A stretch of 64,000 nt of DNA. Source: Luidia sarsii. Its lineage: Eukaryota > Echinodermata > Asteroidea > Paxillosida > Luidiidae. The notes under the pieces were generated by a model. The model searched no databases. It was not told the DNA's origin and saw nothing but the letters and a program-made list of their open reading frames with translations. Below, piece after piece: positions 45,175 through 57,424 of this stretch. The stretch's first letter is position 1. Each line of letters opens with the position of its first letter. The stretch spans positions 4,543,659 through 4,607,658 of the forward strand of contig OX465107.1 of NCBI GenBank assembly GCA_949987565.1, read 5' to 3'. Position numbers and translations under genes: made by a program.

Positions 45175-45395
45175 CTTAAAGGTAAGATGCACGAAGGGTT
45201 TACGAAGGTCAAAGAATCGCTTCCGTTCTTTGTCAAACTCAAGGTAAAGACACGCAACAGTAATAACACACCTCCGTAAATTTCGGCTCAATCCGTCAAC
45301 CATGTCATGAGAAAAACTTTGAAAACTAACATTTTTACAGAAATACGATAGAGGGCGGTATTTGTAAAAGGAACTCTATTTTCGTTAGAAATTCA
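45175..45395 (-). mobile_element. diverged TAAAGCCCC-family MITE fragment
   Basis: GGTCAAAGAATCGC, AATAACACACCTCCGTAAAT, TTTCGGCTCAATCC and GAGAAAAACTTTGAAAAC line up in order with the first half of the element at 58216. The left end (TTAAAGGTAAG) is poorly conserved and the right end is lost. Confidence 0.55.
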
Positions 45396-45399
45396 GAAA

Positions 45400-45895
45400 C
45401 AACCGAATTTCGAGTGCTGGAATTTCACGGCATGCCTGATACCATTACAAACGTGCCGATGAGAACCGGCAAGGAATTTCCCAAATTTGCATCGTCCGGA
45501 AATTGGGCACTTTGCAAATGGCGAATACCCTCCCGATCCTTTAATGCATGCACGGCGCATTCAGGAGCCCGAGGGAAATCTGAATGCGCTTCAGACGCGC
45601 GGTAACTCAATACACGCCGTACATGGGGGCTACCGCGCGAGACCTTCCCCCGACAATACAAAGACTCGTGCCGAGACGGTGATAGATGACAAGCCTTGTG
45701 AATCTTCTGACGCCTCAAAGGAAGGAAAGAAAATATACGTTTCTGGGAATTCTGAGAGGCCGGTAACGCTGATCAGCCCCCGGCGCTCACCTTTAACGGA
45801 GCAGCGGAGACGGGCGGCCGGACAAAGCCGGCCCGATTAATCACGAGATGGAGGGAGGAGGAAGATGAATAGGCCGGGGGACGAGGAAGAGGAAG
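45400..45895. other. gene-free stretch
   Basis: Short overlapping frames on both strands; none recognised. Confidence 0.4.
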
Positions 45896-45929
45896 AGGGG
45901 TTATGGCGCGGTGGCATAGCTGGCAGGGA

Positions 45930-46345
45930 AGGAGGCAGGCAGGCAGGGGGAGAGAGGCAGGCAGGCAGGCATGAAGGGAGACAGGGAGGCAGGGAGGCAG
46001 GGAGGCAGGTAGGCAGGTAGGCAGGGAGGCAGGCAGGGAGAGGGATGCAGGGAGTGAGAGAGGGGACAATGAGGGGGACAGGGGGAAGGAGGGAGGCAGG
46101 TAGGCAAGGAGGCAGGGAGGCAGGGAGGCAGGGAGGCAGGAAGGCAGGTAGGCAGGGAGGCAGGGAGGCAGGGAGGCAGGGAGGCAGGGAGACAGGGAGG
46201 CAGGGAGGCAGGGAGGCAGGGAGGCAGGGAGGCAGGGAGGCAGGGAGGCAGGGAGGCAGGGAGGCAGGGAGGCAGGGAGGCAGGGAGGCAGGGAGGCAGG
46301 GAGGCAGGGAGGCAGGGAGGCAGGGAGCCAGGAAGGCAAGGGCAG
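45930..46345 (+). repeat. GGCAGGGA octamer array
   Basis: Near-pure GGCAGGGA units, with a degenerate centre near 46035-46085. Confidence 0.96.
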
Positions 46346-46489
46346 GACAGGACCGGAGTCACTTGCTCTTGAGATTGCTCCGGGAGAGAACATCCAATAT
46401 GTACACCTCAGCAACGGCACATTTCGCACAGGATTAGGAACGACCTAATCGTAGTGATAGACTGACGCAAATCAGCACAATTTCGAAAA

Positions 46490-46628
46490 AAGGGCAAACA
46501 AAGGAAACTTTGACTGGAACGGGTCTTGAACCCGAAACCTCTGGTTTGGCGTACCAGCGCTCTTACCATCTGAGCTATCCGGCCCTTAGACGGTGGCCTT
46601 CCACAAAGATCATCTAGTCTTTGCAAAG
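46490..46628 (-). mobile_element. tRNA-derived SINE, copy C (best preserved)
   Basis: On the minus strand GGAAGGCCACCGTCTAAGG leads into a nearly complete cloverleaf. The acceptor GGCCGGA pairs with TCCAGTC at 6 of 7 positions, the D stem is GCTC/GAGC, the anticodon stem CTGGT/ACCAG, the loop ACGCCAA and the T stem CGGG/CCCG. C replaces T33 and flanking sequence is shared with copies A and B, so it is a SINE head and not a working tRNA-Gly. The tail reads AGTCAAAGTTTCCTTTG. Confidence 0.82.
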
Positions 46629-46629
46629 T

Positions 46630-47655
46630 CCATGGGAAAAATTCATTTATTGATATATATCAATTCCTCTAAAGCAATGACAAGTAGACAAGGGAAAGAT
46701 GAGGTCTCGGTTAAGTCACAGTTTAACCTATGACGACGTATATGATGAGTAGCTACACGTTCTAATTGTTAAAATCTGGACAAAATAAACATCGACCATT
46801 TCCATACAATGGTTTATGCCTGATTACGTTAGTGATGCTTTTCGCTCTCTTTTGACCTGGTGCTCCCTTTTTAAATAACGAAAGGGGTAAATCGTTTGCA
46901 TCGCACTTATCGTAGCGTCACCTGGGAACTAGACTGCAGTTGCACATCTCCCTGCCCATGCATGTTCAGGGATACAATTAAAGGGGCGCCTCAGGGGGGG
47001 GGGGGGTGAAACAAACGCGAGTCGCTATCACACGCAGCAAGCGACCCTCCTTTACGGCCACGGAACCCTTCCCAGTCAGAATGGCTGCTGTAATTTAAAG
47101 CGATCTCCCTGGGGGATTGGGAATTCATCAGGGGTGATGACTGACATAGCTACAGCGTACACTGGGCACAGAACACATATCTCCGCTAAACATACCGTCG
47201 ACTGGTTATCGGTGCACATCTCTTGAAGACAGAAAGGGGGGGTGGGGAAACCGAGGGAGAGCGAGAGAAAAACAACCGTCAGATGTAATTATGAGCGCTG
47301 TCGGTAAAAGGTGCTCTACGCATGGAAGTCCACTGCCGAACGCCCCCCCCCCTCTCCCCCCACCGCGACTCTCGCATGTAAATCATGCCCACTCATCACC
47401 GCCAGATATTCTTGAATTAATAATGACCACGTGACGCAAATAGCACGGCTCACTCGGCCGTGGCAGCTTCGCTGTTGACCCTTGCAAGGCAGCTCGCTTG
47501 ATTTCGTGAGAAGGGCTCAATTGCGGGAGATTATAATTCAATGTGATGGTCATTCTTGGACAAGAAAAAAAAACATCATTAAATATTTTGTCGAAGAGTA
47601 TTTGAAAAACAGGGAGTAGGATTTGAATGATCGAATGAATGAAAGCATGATTGAA
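46630..47655. other. gene-free AT-rich stretch
   Basis: A G12 run lies at 46996-47007 and a C run at 47344-47352. Nothing else was recognised. Confidence 0.4.
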
Positions 47656-47660
47656 TGACT

Positions 47661-47993
47661 TAAAGGGCTTATACGACATTGGTAAAGGCCATTAAAACAT
47701 TCCACAAAAAGCAATACTCTGAAGGTTTGAGCTCAATGGTGATGTGAGAAAGTAGCAAAACGCAAAACAAAAACGTCACGATTTACGCATCGTCCTGTAG
47801 TGTACGAAATAGTTTATTACTCGAGAATAATAAACGTTTTGTCGATGTTTGAGTGAAGATTTCTCGAGAAGTACAGCACCGCAGATCGTCAGATGAGGAA
47901 TCTATCATGACCATCTACAAACTGTGTAAATTAGAAGGAAATAATGTGGTCATCGATATTTCCCGATCTTCCCAGTGTTGTATTGGGCCTTTA
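47661..47993 (-). mobile_element. diverged TAAAGCCCC-family MITE relative
   Basis: The ends TTAAAGGGCTTATACGACAT and TTAAAGGCCCAATACAACAC (the right end read on the minus strand) resemble the family termini. The interior ACCATCTACAAACTGTGTAA and CGATCTTCCCAGTGTTG align with the end of the copy at 58216. It is flanked by TTAA on both sides. Confidence 0.7.
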
Positions 47994-48062
47994 ATGAATG
48001 AATGAATGAATGAATGAACGAACGAACTGACGGAAAGACGAATGAAGGATGAATGAATGAAT
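47994..48062 (+). repeat. (TGAA)n tetranucleotide array
   Basis: TGAATGAATGAA with GAAC and other variants. It abuts the MITE end. Confidence 0.9.
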
Positions 48063-48397
48063 CTATGAATTGATGACCCTATTAACACAGAACAACGGAT
48101 GTGTCAATTTATGTGATATTTTGTCATGGTGGGGCTGTAGAGTGCATGCATATGTATCTGTTTGCAGCCTTGGACATGGACGCATTTATTCAAATATCAA
48201 CGTAAGCCTATATTCAAACACGTGCGGCGATCCGGAGATGGTTATCAGCCTAGCACCTGAGGGGGGGGCCTACTTATACCCTGTCCCCACACGGAGCCCC
48301 ACTTTAGCAATCTCACTTATTACCGTTCCTCTGTTCGTCTTCGAGGTTACCGAGGTTTCTCCTCTCACATCCGTGACAACACGCAAGCAACACGCCC

Positions 48398-48416
48398 CTC
48401 TATCTCTCTCCCTCTC

Positions 48417-48447
<31 letters not shown>

Positions 48448-48766
48448 CCCCTCCCTCTTTCTCTTTCTTCCCCCCTCTCTCTCTCTCTATCTCTTTCTTT
48501 CTCTCTCTTTCTTCCCCTCTCTCTCTTCCCTCTCCCTCTATCTCCCTCGCTCTCTATCTCTCTCTCCCTCTCTCTCTATCTCTCTCCCTCTCCCTCCCAA
48601 CCTCTCTCTCCCCCCCTCTCTCTCTCTCTATATATATCTCCCCTCCCACTATCTCCCTCATACTCTCTCTCTCTCTCTCCCTATCTCTCTTCCTCTCTCC
48701 ATCTCTCCATCTCTCTCTGTCTCTCTCTCCCTCCCTCTCTCTCTCCCTCCCTCCCTCCCTCTCCCT

Positions 48767-48827
<61 letters not shown>

Positions 48828-48951
48828 TCCTCTCTCCATCTCTCCATCTCTCTCTGTCCCTCTCTCCCTCCCTCTCGCTCTCCCTATCTCTCTCTCCCTA
48901 TCTCTCTTTCTCCCTCCCTCCCTCTCTCTCTCCCTCCCTCCCTCTCCCTCC

Positions 48952-49043
<92 letters not shown>
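48398..49043 (+). repeat. CT-rich pyrimidine tract ending in (TA)n
   Basis: About 600 bp of (CT)n with CCCT variants, then about 19 TA units at 49006-49043. Blocks such as TCTTCCTCTCTCCATC recur near 48685 and 48825. Confidence 0.96.
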
Positions 49044-49047
<4 letters not shown>

Positions 49048-49201
49048 CTTTGAGGTTACCTGGCCAGGCTTGACCTCAGCCAGGCGGTCGGTGGGTGAGT
49101 AGAAGAAGACGACGAGGAGACAGCTAGCGAGCTCCATAGCCACATATAATTAGGATGCATAATTTATTGGGTTCTACTTCTCTCTCTCTCAACTGTTCTT
49201 C

Positions 49202-49238
49202 TTTTTTGGGGGGGGGGTCGTCTTATTTTTTTGGGGGG
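49202..49238. repeat. two successive T-G homopolymer junctions
   Basis: T6G10 at 49202-49217 and T7G6 at 49226-49238, only 8 bp apart. Both are the polar C-A junction on the minus strand. Confidence 0.9.
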
Positions 49239-49239
49239 C

Positions 49240-50680
49240 CGGCAAGTCACTGGAAAATATCAGAGGGTGCAGCGGCGGGGTGATTAAACGAGGGAGAGGT
49301 CTGGGCTCATTCGTGCCAGTGCATCTCAGGTGCCTTTTATGGGCCTCCGTGTAGATTTCGAGGGGAGATCAATCATCAAGTCCTCAATTATGAAAGGTTA
49401 AATCAAAAGCGCAGAATCTAATCACTGTGGATTGGAGCAATACATAAAAACAACATAAGTTAAATGAAGTGAATGCGAATCTCCAAAAAGAGAGTGCAGT
49501 GGGCACGGTTACTGAAAGACCGTTCTCAAAGTAAACAAAAGTCCTGCTGATATACATCCGTCAGAGTGTTGTGTTTCCATTACGCACACTGACACATGAC
49601 GATAGGCTACGTGCACATCTGTAACAAATGGGAAAGGTCCTGCTATATGATCGATATGTCAGGACCTCCTAATTTCTGATATCTGTAATATGAAAATTGA
49701 GTAGGTGGGATTTGGGAAATCTGTTTCCCCTCTCCCTCCCCCTCTCTCTGTTGTTGATGCTATAGCAAGTTTTGCTTTTCGACCCGTTATTCCATAGCGC
49801 ATAATCATATGTAGCGATCTTCATCACTCCCTTGCCCGTGCGGGTATAGCAGCACGCCGCAAGGAATTAATGGTTTCCATAGCAATAATGACGCAGTTAT
49901 GGCGTCACCTTCCGCCAGGGGTTGGCTGATTCACTTGGTACGGTGAGGATACTCCACAACCTCCCCCCCATCCCTTTACTGCATGCGCACATGCACGCAC
50001 ACCTTCCGGTTTCGTGTTCCGGGCAGAAACATCCCCGGCTTTCGTGGGGGCAGCTCTCTTATAATAGTGACAGTGCACAGCGGCATCTTATCGCGTTCCT
50101 CGTACACTTGACGATGGCCACGGCAATGCCGAATTCTACTCACAGCAGAGCCGCCACACTAACATTCGTTCAGCAGACTAGAATTTCACTTTGGCTGGAG
50201 AACTTGGAGAATACTCCTCGACCAGATACAAGAGTCCTATCAACCCTGCGCTGGAAACTCTGGCGAAGTAGGTATGAATGCTCTAACGACCTCGGAGGCA
50301 GACAATAGTATAACGGCAATCGGGCGCCTATCAAAACTCTATAGAGAAATAATCAATGCCTCATTAGCGCACAGTCCGACTAATAACAATGGCCCCGGGT
50401 CGAGCTCGATCGCACCAGTGGCCGAGCGGGCGGCGGGGGGGATCGATGGGACGTCTATACGGCCGGCCGCTGGCAAGCAATCGCCCACTTCCCGGCGGTC
50501 CAGGAGAGTCCGCTTGAGCCTCGATTAGATATTCACAGAGGGGAGGAAGAGGAGGAGGAGGAGGAGGAGGGAGAAGGAGGAGAAGAAGAGGGAGGGGTTG
50601 GCGAGGGTCAAGGGTATCGGGGACTTGCAGCGCAAGGAGTCGTAAACCAATTAATGCAAAAACAGTCGGGGTCTGTTGGG
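49240..50680. other. gene-free stretch
   Basis: One degenerate hammerhead-like motif (49631-49668: GGAAAGGTCCTGC then TATATGATCGATATGTC) and a GGA-rich patch at 50536-50600. A 128-codon frame at 49922-50308 has no recognisable domain. Confidence 0.4.
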
Positions 50681-50689
50681 CAGTGATTA

Positions 50690-51228
50690 TGAAGACGGAT
50701 GGGAAGGAGGATGGGAAGGAGGATGGGAAGGAGGATGGGAAGGAGGATGGGAAGGAGGATGGAGAGGAGGATGGGAAGGAGGATGGGAAGGAAGATAGGA
50801 AGGAGGATGCGAAGGAGGAAGGGAAGGAGGACGGGAAGGAGCATGGGAAGGAGGATGGGAAGGAAGATGGGAAGGAGGATGGGAAGGAAGATAGGAAGCA
50901 GGATGGGAAGGAGGATGGGAAGGAGGATGGGAGGAGGATGGGAAGGAGGATGGGAAGAAGGATGGGAAGAAGGATGGGAAGGAGGATGGGAAGGAGGATG
51001 GGAAGAAGAATGGGAGGGAGGATGGGAGGGAGGATGGGAAGGAGGATGCGAAGGAGGATGCGAAGGAGGATGCGAAGGAGGATGCGAAGGAGGATGGGAA
51101 GGAGGATGGGAAGGAGGATGGGAAGGTGGATGGAAAGGAGGATGGCAAGGAGGATGGCAAGGAGGATGGCAAGGAGGATGCGAAGGAGGATGGGAAGGAG
51201 GATGCGAAGGAGGATGCGAAGGAGACAT
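50690..51228 (+). repeat. 12-bp minisatellite (GGAAGGAGGATG)
   Basis: About 45 units with GGGAAGGAGGAT consensus, and variants GCGAAGGAGGAT and GGCAAGGAGGAT grouped near the right end. The frames of the repeat give Arg-Met-Gly and Ser-His-Pro peptides and are artefacts. Confidence 0.97.
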
Positions 51229-51234
51229 GGCTGA

Positions 51235-52150
51235 TGTGACCAGCACCATCGCTGACCGTTAGGCGTGACACGGCCAGAGTCTCGGGAACTTACCCTATAA
51301 CCATCTGACCTTTACCCGAATCAAGGACAATGTTCCCGCTCAATCAATCCTCTCCCCCCTCATCTTCAACGCTGTGTCATGTGTCATGCTCTCCGTGCTC
51401 GTGTGTAGGGGGCCGGGAGAAAGCATGCGTGCTGTCTTTGAAAAGAAAGGAAATTGAGGTTTCTCCCCACGCGAAAGTAATATCTGGCAGACAGGAGAGT
51501 GTGTGGGTGGTTCTGATACAAGAAAACCGTTGCAATTAATAGACGTTCAGACCGGCATGCTGCCTAGCAGGATGGTAGTCTTTTAACAAGGGCTAATGCT
51601 TTGCCCTCACAGTGCTATCAACGGAGTCGCACCGGAGTAAACAAGGAAACAAAGGCACGAAGAGCAAATTTGTTCATGAGATGTTTGATAGCAAGGCGCG
51701 GGTAGTCGTGTTACCAGGGAAAAGGGGTTCTAGCTTCTACTTTACTGCTGGTAAACGCACAATACCAGGTGACTACAAGTCGTGAGGACGAGCTCACACG
51801 AGGTAGCAATCAACTGCCGTTGGTAGAGTTTTCCCGCGCGTACCGTACCATCAGCCTCAGCCGTAACTGTAATCGTTCGGCCAGACACTGCCATATTTTT
51901 GTTGGGACCTTTCTCGTGCACGTTCGTCATTCACGAAAAAGAAAAAAGAATCGCACAAAATAATATTTACGCGCGTAGCGAATATAGAGCGGGCCAATCA
52001 AATGGCGTCTACCAACCTCCAGAAGAGGCTGCCACGCCAAAATGACGTCACGGGGAAGAATGTGCTTCCCGAGCACACTGTTAGCGTGACTTGTTCGGCT
52101 CGTGCACTAGACTAAGTGTAGAGGAGTTAAGCATTATGAAGACGGCATGT
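51235..52150. other. gene-free stretch
   Basis: Nothing recognised. A CCAAT-type word (GGGCCAATCAAATGG) sits at 51991-52005 but no TATA box or gene follows it. Confidence 0.4.
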
Positions 52151-52156
52151 AAAACA

Positions 52157-52315
52157 CGTTTCGGGCAGTGTGTGCTCTGCCCCGAACGTCAGGAGACTGG
52201 GCAGAGCACACACTGTCCGAAACGTTGAGTTACCGGCTAGATGTGTTATACATGGTGTCACCACAAACCTTCCGCTTGGTACTTCCACCATGCAAACCTT
52301 CCAAACTTACACAGC
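52157..52315. mobile_element. Penelope-like fragment: inverted pair of hammerhead-like motifs plus downstream tail
   Basis: Arms 52157-52182 and 52199-52224 are complementary over 26 bp with one mismatch. The right arm reads CAGGAGA, CT, stem GGGCAG, loop AGCACACA, stem CTGTCC, GAAAC, GTT (52190-52226), parallel to the motif at 27076. Downstream TACATGGTGT and CACCATGCAAACCTTC match 27162-27203. Confidence 0.6.
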
Positions 52316-52319
52316 GTAA

Positions 52320-52860
52320 TCATGTAGTACACGCCTAACACACACGCCAGTTGGTGGTGCACGACACAGTGCACCGCCCCCCCCCCCTTCGACCGTGCAC
52401 ACCGTTATGTGCACATCAAATGAGCCGGAAGCACGGAGACACCTCGTCTCCAATCTTGCGCACCCAGCCATCCCCTCGCCCACCTTCCTCGTGCCCACAC
52501 ATCGCAGCTGGGCGACTCGCCGAGGCCTCGGCACGAGACGGTAAAGCCATCACATGCGGCATCCTTCGTCCGCCTCTACCCTGGTAACGGTGCACAGTGA
52601 CAGTTGGGAGGGGAGGATGGGGGCAGCGACGGGCCGCCTGAGTTCGTGTGTAATCGCCCGGAGGAGGAGAAGGAAGAGGAGGAGAAGGAGGAGGAGGAGG
52701 AGGTGGTGGGGTGGGGGTGGGGGTGTCTCGGGCAGAAGATCTAGCGCTAATGGACCGTATATTGCAGATCGCATCTCGAGGAAAAACATCGTCCTTCTCG
52801 TGCGATTAATGTGAAACTCGGGCTCAGACAGGGTAGCGTCCGTGGGATTTCAAGGATGGA
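52320..52860. other. gene-free stretch
   Basis: C11 near 52378-52388 and a GGA-rich patch at 52662-52705. No exon was recognised. Confidence 0.4.
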
Positions 52861-52864
52861 CGGG

Positions 52865-53232
52865 TAGCGTGGGGAGCGTGGGGAGCGTGGGGAGCGTGGG
52901 GAGCGTGGGGAGCGTGGGGAGCGTGGGGAGCGTGGGGAGCGTGGGGAGCGTGGGGAGCGTGGGGAGCGTGGGGAGCGTGTGGAGCGTGGGGAGCGTGGGG
53001 AGCGTGGGGAGCGTGGGGAGCGTGGGGAGCGTGGGGAGCGTGGGGAGCGTGGGGAGCGTGGGGAGCGTGGGGAGCGTGGGGAGCGAGGGGAGCGTGATGA
53101 GCGTGGGGAGCGAGGGGAGCGAGGGGAGTGTGGGGAGTGTGGGGAGCGTGGGGAGCGAGGGGAGCGTGGGGAGCGTGGGGAGCGTGGGGAGCGAGGGGAG
53201 CGAGGGGAGCGTGGTGAGCGTGGGGAGCGTGG
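52865..53232 (+). repeat. 9-bp minisatellite (AGCGTGGGG)
   Basis: About 40 units. The left two thirds are nearly pure; variants (AGCGAGGGG, AGTGTGGGG, AGCGTGATG) cluster on the right. Confidence 0.97.
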
Positions 53233-53239
53233 GAGTGTC

Positions 53240-53925
53240 GGAATGGGGAAGGAATTCTTGATCCGTTTTGTCTGAAGTGCATATCTAAGATAAATCTAAG
53301 TTAAATTCCGTATTTTAGACAGTGTAGAAACGTTTCTTCCATGTAACGGGATATATCTTTAAGCGCTATTACAGTATTTCATCCTTTGAGTCCTTCGACG
53401 GACTGCATGATGTTGACCCCAAAAAATATTATCAGCCGAGTATATAATCCTCAGGAGGAGTTTCCTTCAGCCTCGGGAATCTTTCCTAATTACGCTGCGG
53501 CTCGACCGAACGGTGAAGAAAGTTACTGTGGCTGCAGCCCGGGAATAGCTGGGTCCAGAAGGTATTTATGCGGCAGTTTGTCGCCTGAGCTGATTCCGAG
53601 TCGGGCACCAGACCGTTGCTGTTCCGCGACTACAGTATCGATCATGTTTCGCAGCGCTCACGTCTACTAAATCTGGCACAGTGCGTTAAGATGTATATGA
53701 ACTGCGATACTCTGAATAAGAATTCACCTCTATATACGTTGTACAACACATTGGGCAATTTTTGACCAACAGTTTACCAACGCTGGTAAAAAACGAAGAA
53801 GAAGACAACTGGTAGCATTTTGGGGACCAGCAAAAGCCCAACTGCTGGATTGTTATAGTCAAATTATGCCAACATCGATGACAAGAAACATTTGTTTTTA
53901 GAACTCGTTTTGACCATCGTTAAAG
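53240..53925. other. gene-free stretch
   Basis: No supported feature. Confidence 0.4.
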
Positions 53926-53930
53926 CCCCT

Positions 53931-54281
53931 ACACAACATCTGTAAGATCGAAATACAGCAATGTTCACAGATTTACATGAAAATTATACAGTTTGAAGAT
54001 GGTTATAGTAGAAACCTCTCACTGAAATATTTCTGCCTAAAATGTTGTATTTTGGGAGTAATGAGTAAAAGAAATCGTTTACGTCTCACCGAGATCTAAA
54101 TTGTTTTTCGGAACAGTACGGCGTTGAATGCTGCATTTTCGCGAAACAAATGAAGCGGTTTTCACGATTTTCTCGAGACTCGGTTGGCGGATTGAGCTGA
54201 CATTTTCACAGGTGTGCTATTTCATGCATATGTTGCATACGAATGGATTATATTCTTTGACCGTGTTGTGTAGGGGCTTTA
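53931..54281 (+). mobile_element. MITE-like element, TAAAGCCCC family, copy 2
   Basis: A 351-bp element with ends TAAAGCCCCTACACAACAT and GTTGTGTAGGGGCTTTA. It is closely similar to copy 1 through the interior, and TTAA occurs at both outer edges. It lacks about 20 bp near the right end compared with copy 1. Confidence 0.88.
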
Positions 54282-54284
54282 ACT

Positions 54285-54620
54285 GAGCTGTATTTACAGC
54301 TGTACAATGTTCCAAGTGTGTCCTCGTTCTTAAACATGCCTGCGCGATTTCTCTGATAAGATTTTCACCCTTTGGTCCCGCTTTGATCAGATTCGGCCGG
54401 CCCTCCGAAACAATTGGATAACTCCGGGTAATTAAGGCGTATCTATTTCCAGCATCGTTTGGGGACTGGCTGTCTGCGCGCAGGCCGCCAGAAGACCCTA
54501 GCGACGGGGAGGGTAGGGCGGGCCCAGGCCTTTTCATCTCTCACCGCCAGGACGAATCTGGCTTCAAGGTTGACTGCTAATGAGAAAGCCGTGCTCCTCC
54601 ACAACCCGAAATCCGCCACC
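54285..54620. other. gene-free stretch
   Basis: No supported feature. Confidence 0.4.
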
Positions 54621-54622
54621 CA

Positions 54623-54760
54623 AGATGAAGAAGAAGAAGGAGAAGAAGAAGGAGAAGAAGAACAAGAAGAAGAAGAAGAAGAAGAAGAAGAAGAAGAAGA
54701 AGAAGAAGAAGACAAAAAAGAAGACGACGAAAAGGGAGAAGGATAAGGAGGAGGAGCAGC
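54623..54760 (+). repeat. GAA-rich purine tract
   Basis: (GAA)n with a short (GCA)n run at its right end (54756-54768). Confidence 0.95.
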
Positions 54761-55177
54761 AGCAGCAGAAGACTGAAGACGAAGAAGACGAAATAAAAAG
54801 AGCAGCAACAAGAATTATTAGGGGGCCTATTTATAATAGAAGCGGAATGTTTGAAAGATAAACAAGATGAAGTAGAATTGTTAAGACGATGACAATGGCG
54901 ACAATGATAACAGCAACAGCTACGTCAGCATCAACCAAAACACAAAAACCTAGTGACTTTGCTCCCCGCCCATATATAACGACGAGAAATCTGACGGATC
55001 TTGTGCAGTAAGACCGGGCCCAGGGAATCCCTGACCAGCCGATTCCTGCCGAATGGTGGCTACAACCCTCGCCTTTTTAAAGCCAGGCATGTTTGGACAA
55101 CTGATTACCATCCTCAACTCTGTGTATACACAGGGATTGTATGATATCTCGCTCCATCAGCTTCGCTTTAATTGCTC

Positions 55178-55264
55178 TCTCTTTCCCTCTCTCCCTCACT
55201 CCATCTCACTCTCCCTTTCTCTGTCTCTCACTTTCTCTCTCTCTCTCCCTCTTTCTCTCTCTCT

Positions 55265-55310
<46 letters not shown>

Positions 55311-55412
55311 CTCTCTCTATCTCACTCCCACCTTCTCTCTCTCTCTCACTCCCTCTCTCTTTCATTCTCTCTCTCTTTCTCTCTCTCTCTCACTTCCCCT
55401 CTCTCTCTCTAT
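55178..55412 (+). repeat. CT-rich pyrimidine tract
   Basis: (CT)n with CACT and CCCT variants and one C10 run near 55267-55277. Confidence 0.95.
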
Positions 55413-55414
55413 GT

Positions 55415-57250
55415 GGGACTCGAGAATGAAACTATCGCGCCTTCCCCGACACAAACAAGGATAATGCAGTACAAGCTTGCCCCCACCCGCTTGATTGTTC
55501 TCTCTTCTCGGATCTCCCCCACTTCCGACCTCGCGCGTCCAATGATCTTGCCTCCAAGGTAATCCAGGGAAATGACTTCCGCACGGGTTAGAAAGATGAT
55601 TTCCATCCAACCCCCCTCTCTCCTCCAAAGAGGATTAACCGGATTCTTGAAGTGTGCCGGGTTCAAATTGGCCCAAAGCTCCAACCAGACTCGAAATCCG
55701 ATCAAAGGTTTGGGTAGGAGGACCAGCACTTGGACCACGCAGCCGGAGACGGAAACCCTCCCAAAAGGCGGACTTATCCCTTCCCCGCCAAAGTGACTGA
55801 GGAAGCTTCTCTCCATGAAAGGCGAAAGAAGCTGAATCTGAGACGACCACACCTTACCAGTGATGAGAGTAGCCTTTGATATTCATATAAGTAGAACCGA
55901 TGATCGCAAGTCGATGTTGTTAACATTTGTAACACGTTAACAACATCCCACGAAGGTACGGTAATTTGTTCATCCCGTTTAACGAAGGAATCATGCTGTA
56001 TAGCTTTGGTATATATAGCAGCTCTCCTTGGATTAATAAGCCACTAAAGCACAGAGAAGATAATGCTATAAGTATTATCAGACGCAGACGTGGAGGCCCG
56101 CCAGTAATGAGCACTGCTAGGTAGAGCGATTCCGCGCACACCTGCCCGCGACCTGTCCCATAAGCCGCTGCACGTTTAACGCCCAAAGTGTCCCCTCACA
56201 CCCTTCCCCGGACAGCGCGCTCACGCCGCGGACAGGCTGTTCGGAGTCCCTGACCACACAAAAAAAACACCGGCTAGCAGACGGTGCATGCTGGCGGTGG
56301 TGAGGGGGAGAAAAAGGGGGGCCCCATTTCTCCGCGCGGTGACCCGGCTTTCCCCCAGTGCAACTTAGTCTGGAAAGTGCCCGACTGCCATGTAATTAAT
56401 TGTATCCATTCCATTCCACGGTCCCCTTCCGCCCATAGCCGGATGAAGACCAACCGTACTCGCATTGGGACGGTCGTTTTAGACATGACAGGGAGCCTAG
56501 AAAGGTCAACTTGATCTCAGATATAGAATGCTCAATGGACATCAATCTTGTTTAGTGATGCTGCTCATGTATATTCCTTTTTTTTTTACCTGCTGACTCC
56601 GATGCTGAACAGGCCATACCCCCATTGAAGTCAAACGTTGCCGAATGACGGGGCAAATTCGACCAATTTTGGTTGGGATCCCTACAACCCTAACCCTATT
56701 ACCGGTGTAGGATTTACGTCACTGCCCTCGGACCTGAGTCGCCTCGAGCAATACAAAGGTTTACCCGTGAGAGCACTTAGGCTGACGTGGGCTGCAGATG
56801 GAGTCAAACCCAGTCTTTGCAGAGATGATCAGCCGTCACACAATTGGATCGAGGGAGGATGCACATTTCGGAGCAGGGGCGTGCCTGAATGCCGCACAAA
56901 AGGAGACGGGGGTTCCCGGCAACGCCCTCCGGACGCCGTCAGATGGTGGGTATATAATACGTGATTTCACCATCCTCGACCTTGAGCTAAACGCGGGCAC
57001 CTGGCTCGCCCCGTTCAAGGGCTGCGCCGGTGCCGTGCCAAAGCAAAGCAAATAGGTGGCGGCCGCCATGCGACCATAGCAGCTCTCACGCCAGGCGGTA
57101 TACGTGTACCCATGCCTGCGAGCCCTGCTTTCTGTGTCATAATTCTCGGGGAGAAATCCTCACACAGCCCTCACTCGGCTCGTCAATATTTATATCACTA
57201 TGAATATTAGATGAGCAGGAAAGAAGCTACGACGGAAAACAGCATGACCC
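55415..57250. other. gene-free stretch
   Basis: Overlapping frames of 70-147 codons on both strands at 55409-55852 were inspected. None has a recognisable domain. No transposon was found. Confidence 0.4.
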
Positions 57251-57257
57251 CCTTTTC

Positions 57258-57420
57258 CATCCGTCATTCCCTTTCTCGAATCTGTCTTTCCCTCATTATC
57301 TCTCTGTCTCTCTGTCAGTGTCTATGTGTTGTTATGTTTCTGTCTCTCTGTTTCTGTCTCTCCGTGTCTCTGTCATTCTCTCTCTCTCTTTCTTTCTCTC
57401 TCTCTCTCTCTCTTTAACTC
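57258..57420 (+). repeat. CT-rich pyrimidine tract
   Basis: Degenerate CTCTGT/CTCTCT with TG-containing blocks. Confidence 0.9.
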
Positions 57421-57424
57421 TCTG

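Noticed and set aside
46508..46585. Functional tRNA-Gly(GCC) gene
   Set aside because: C replaces the invariant T33, one acceptor pair is mismatched, and flanks are shared with two other copies, which fits a SINE head.
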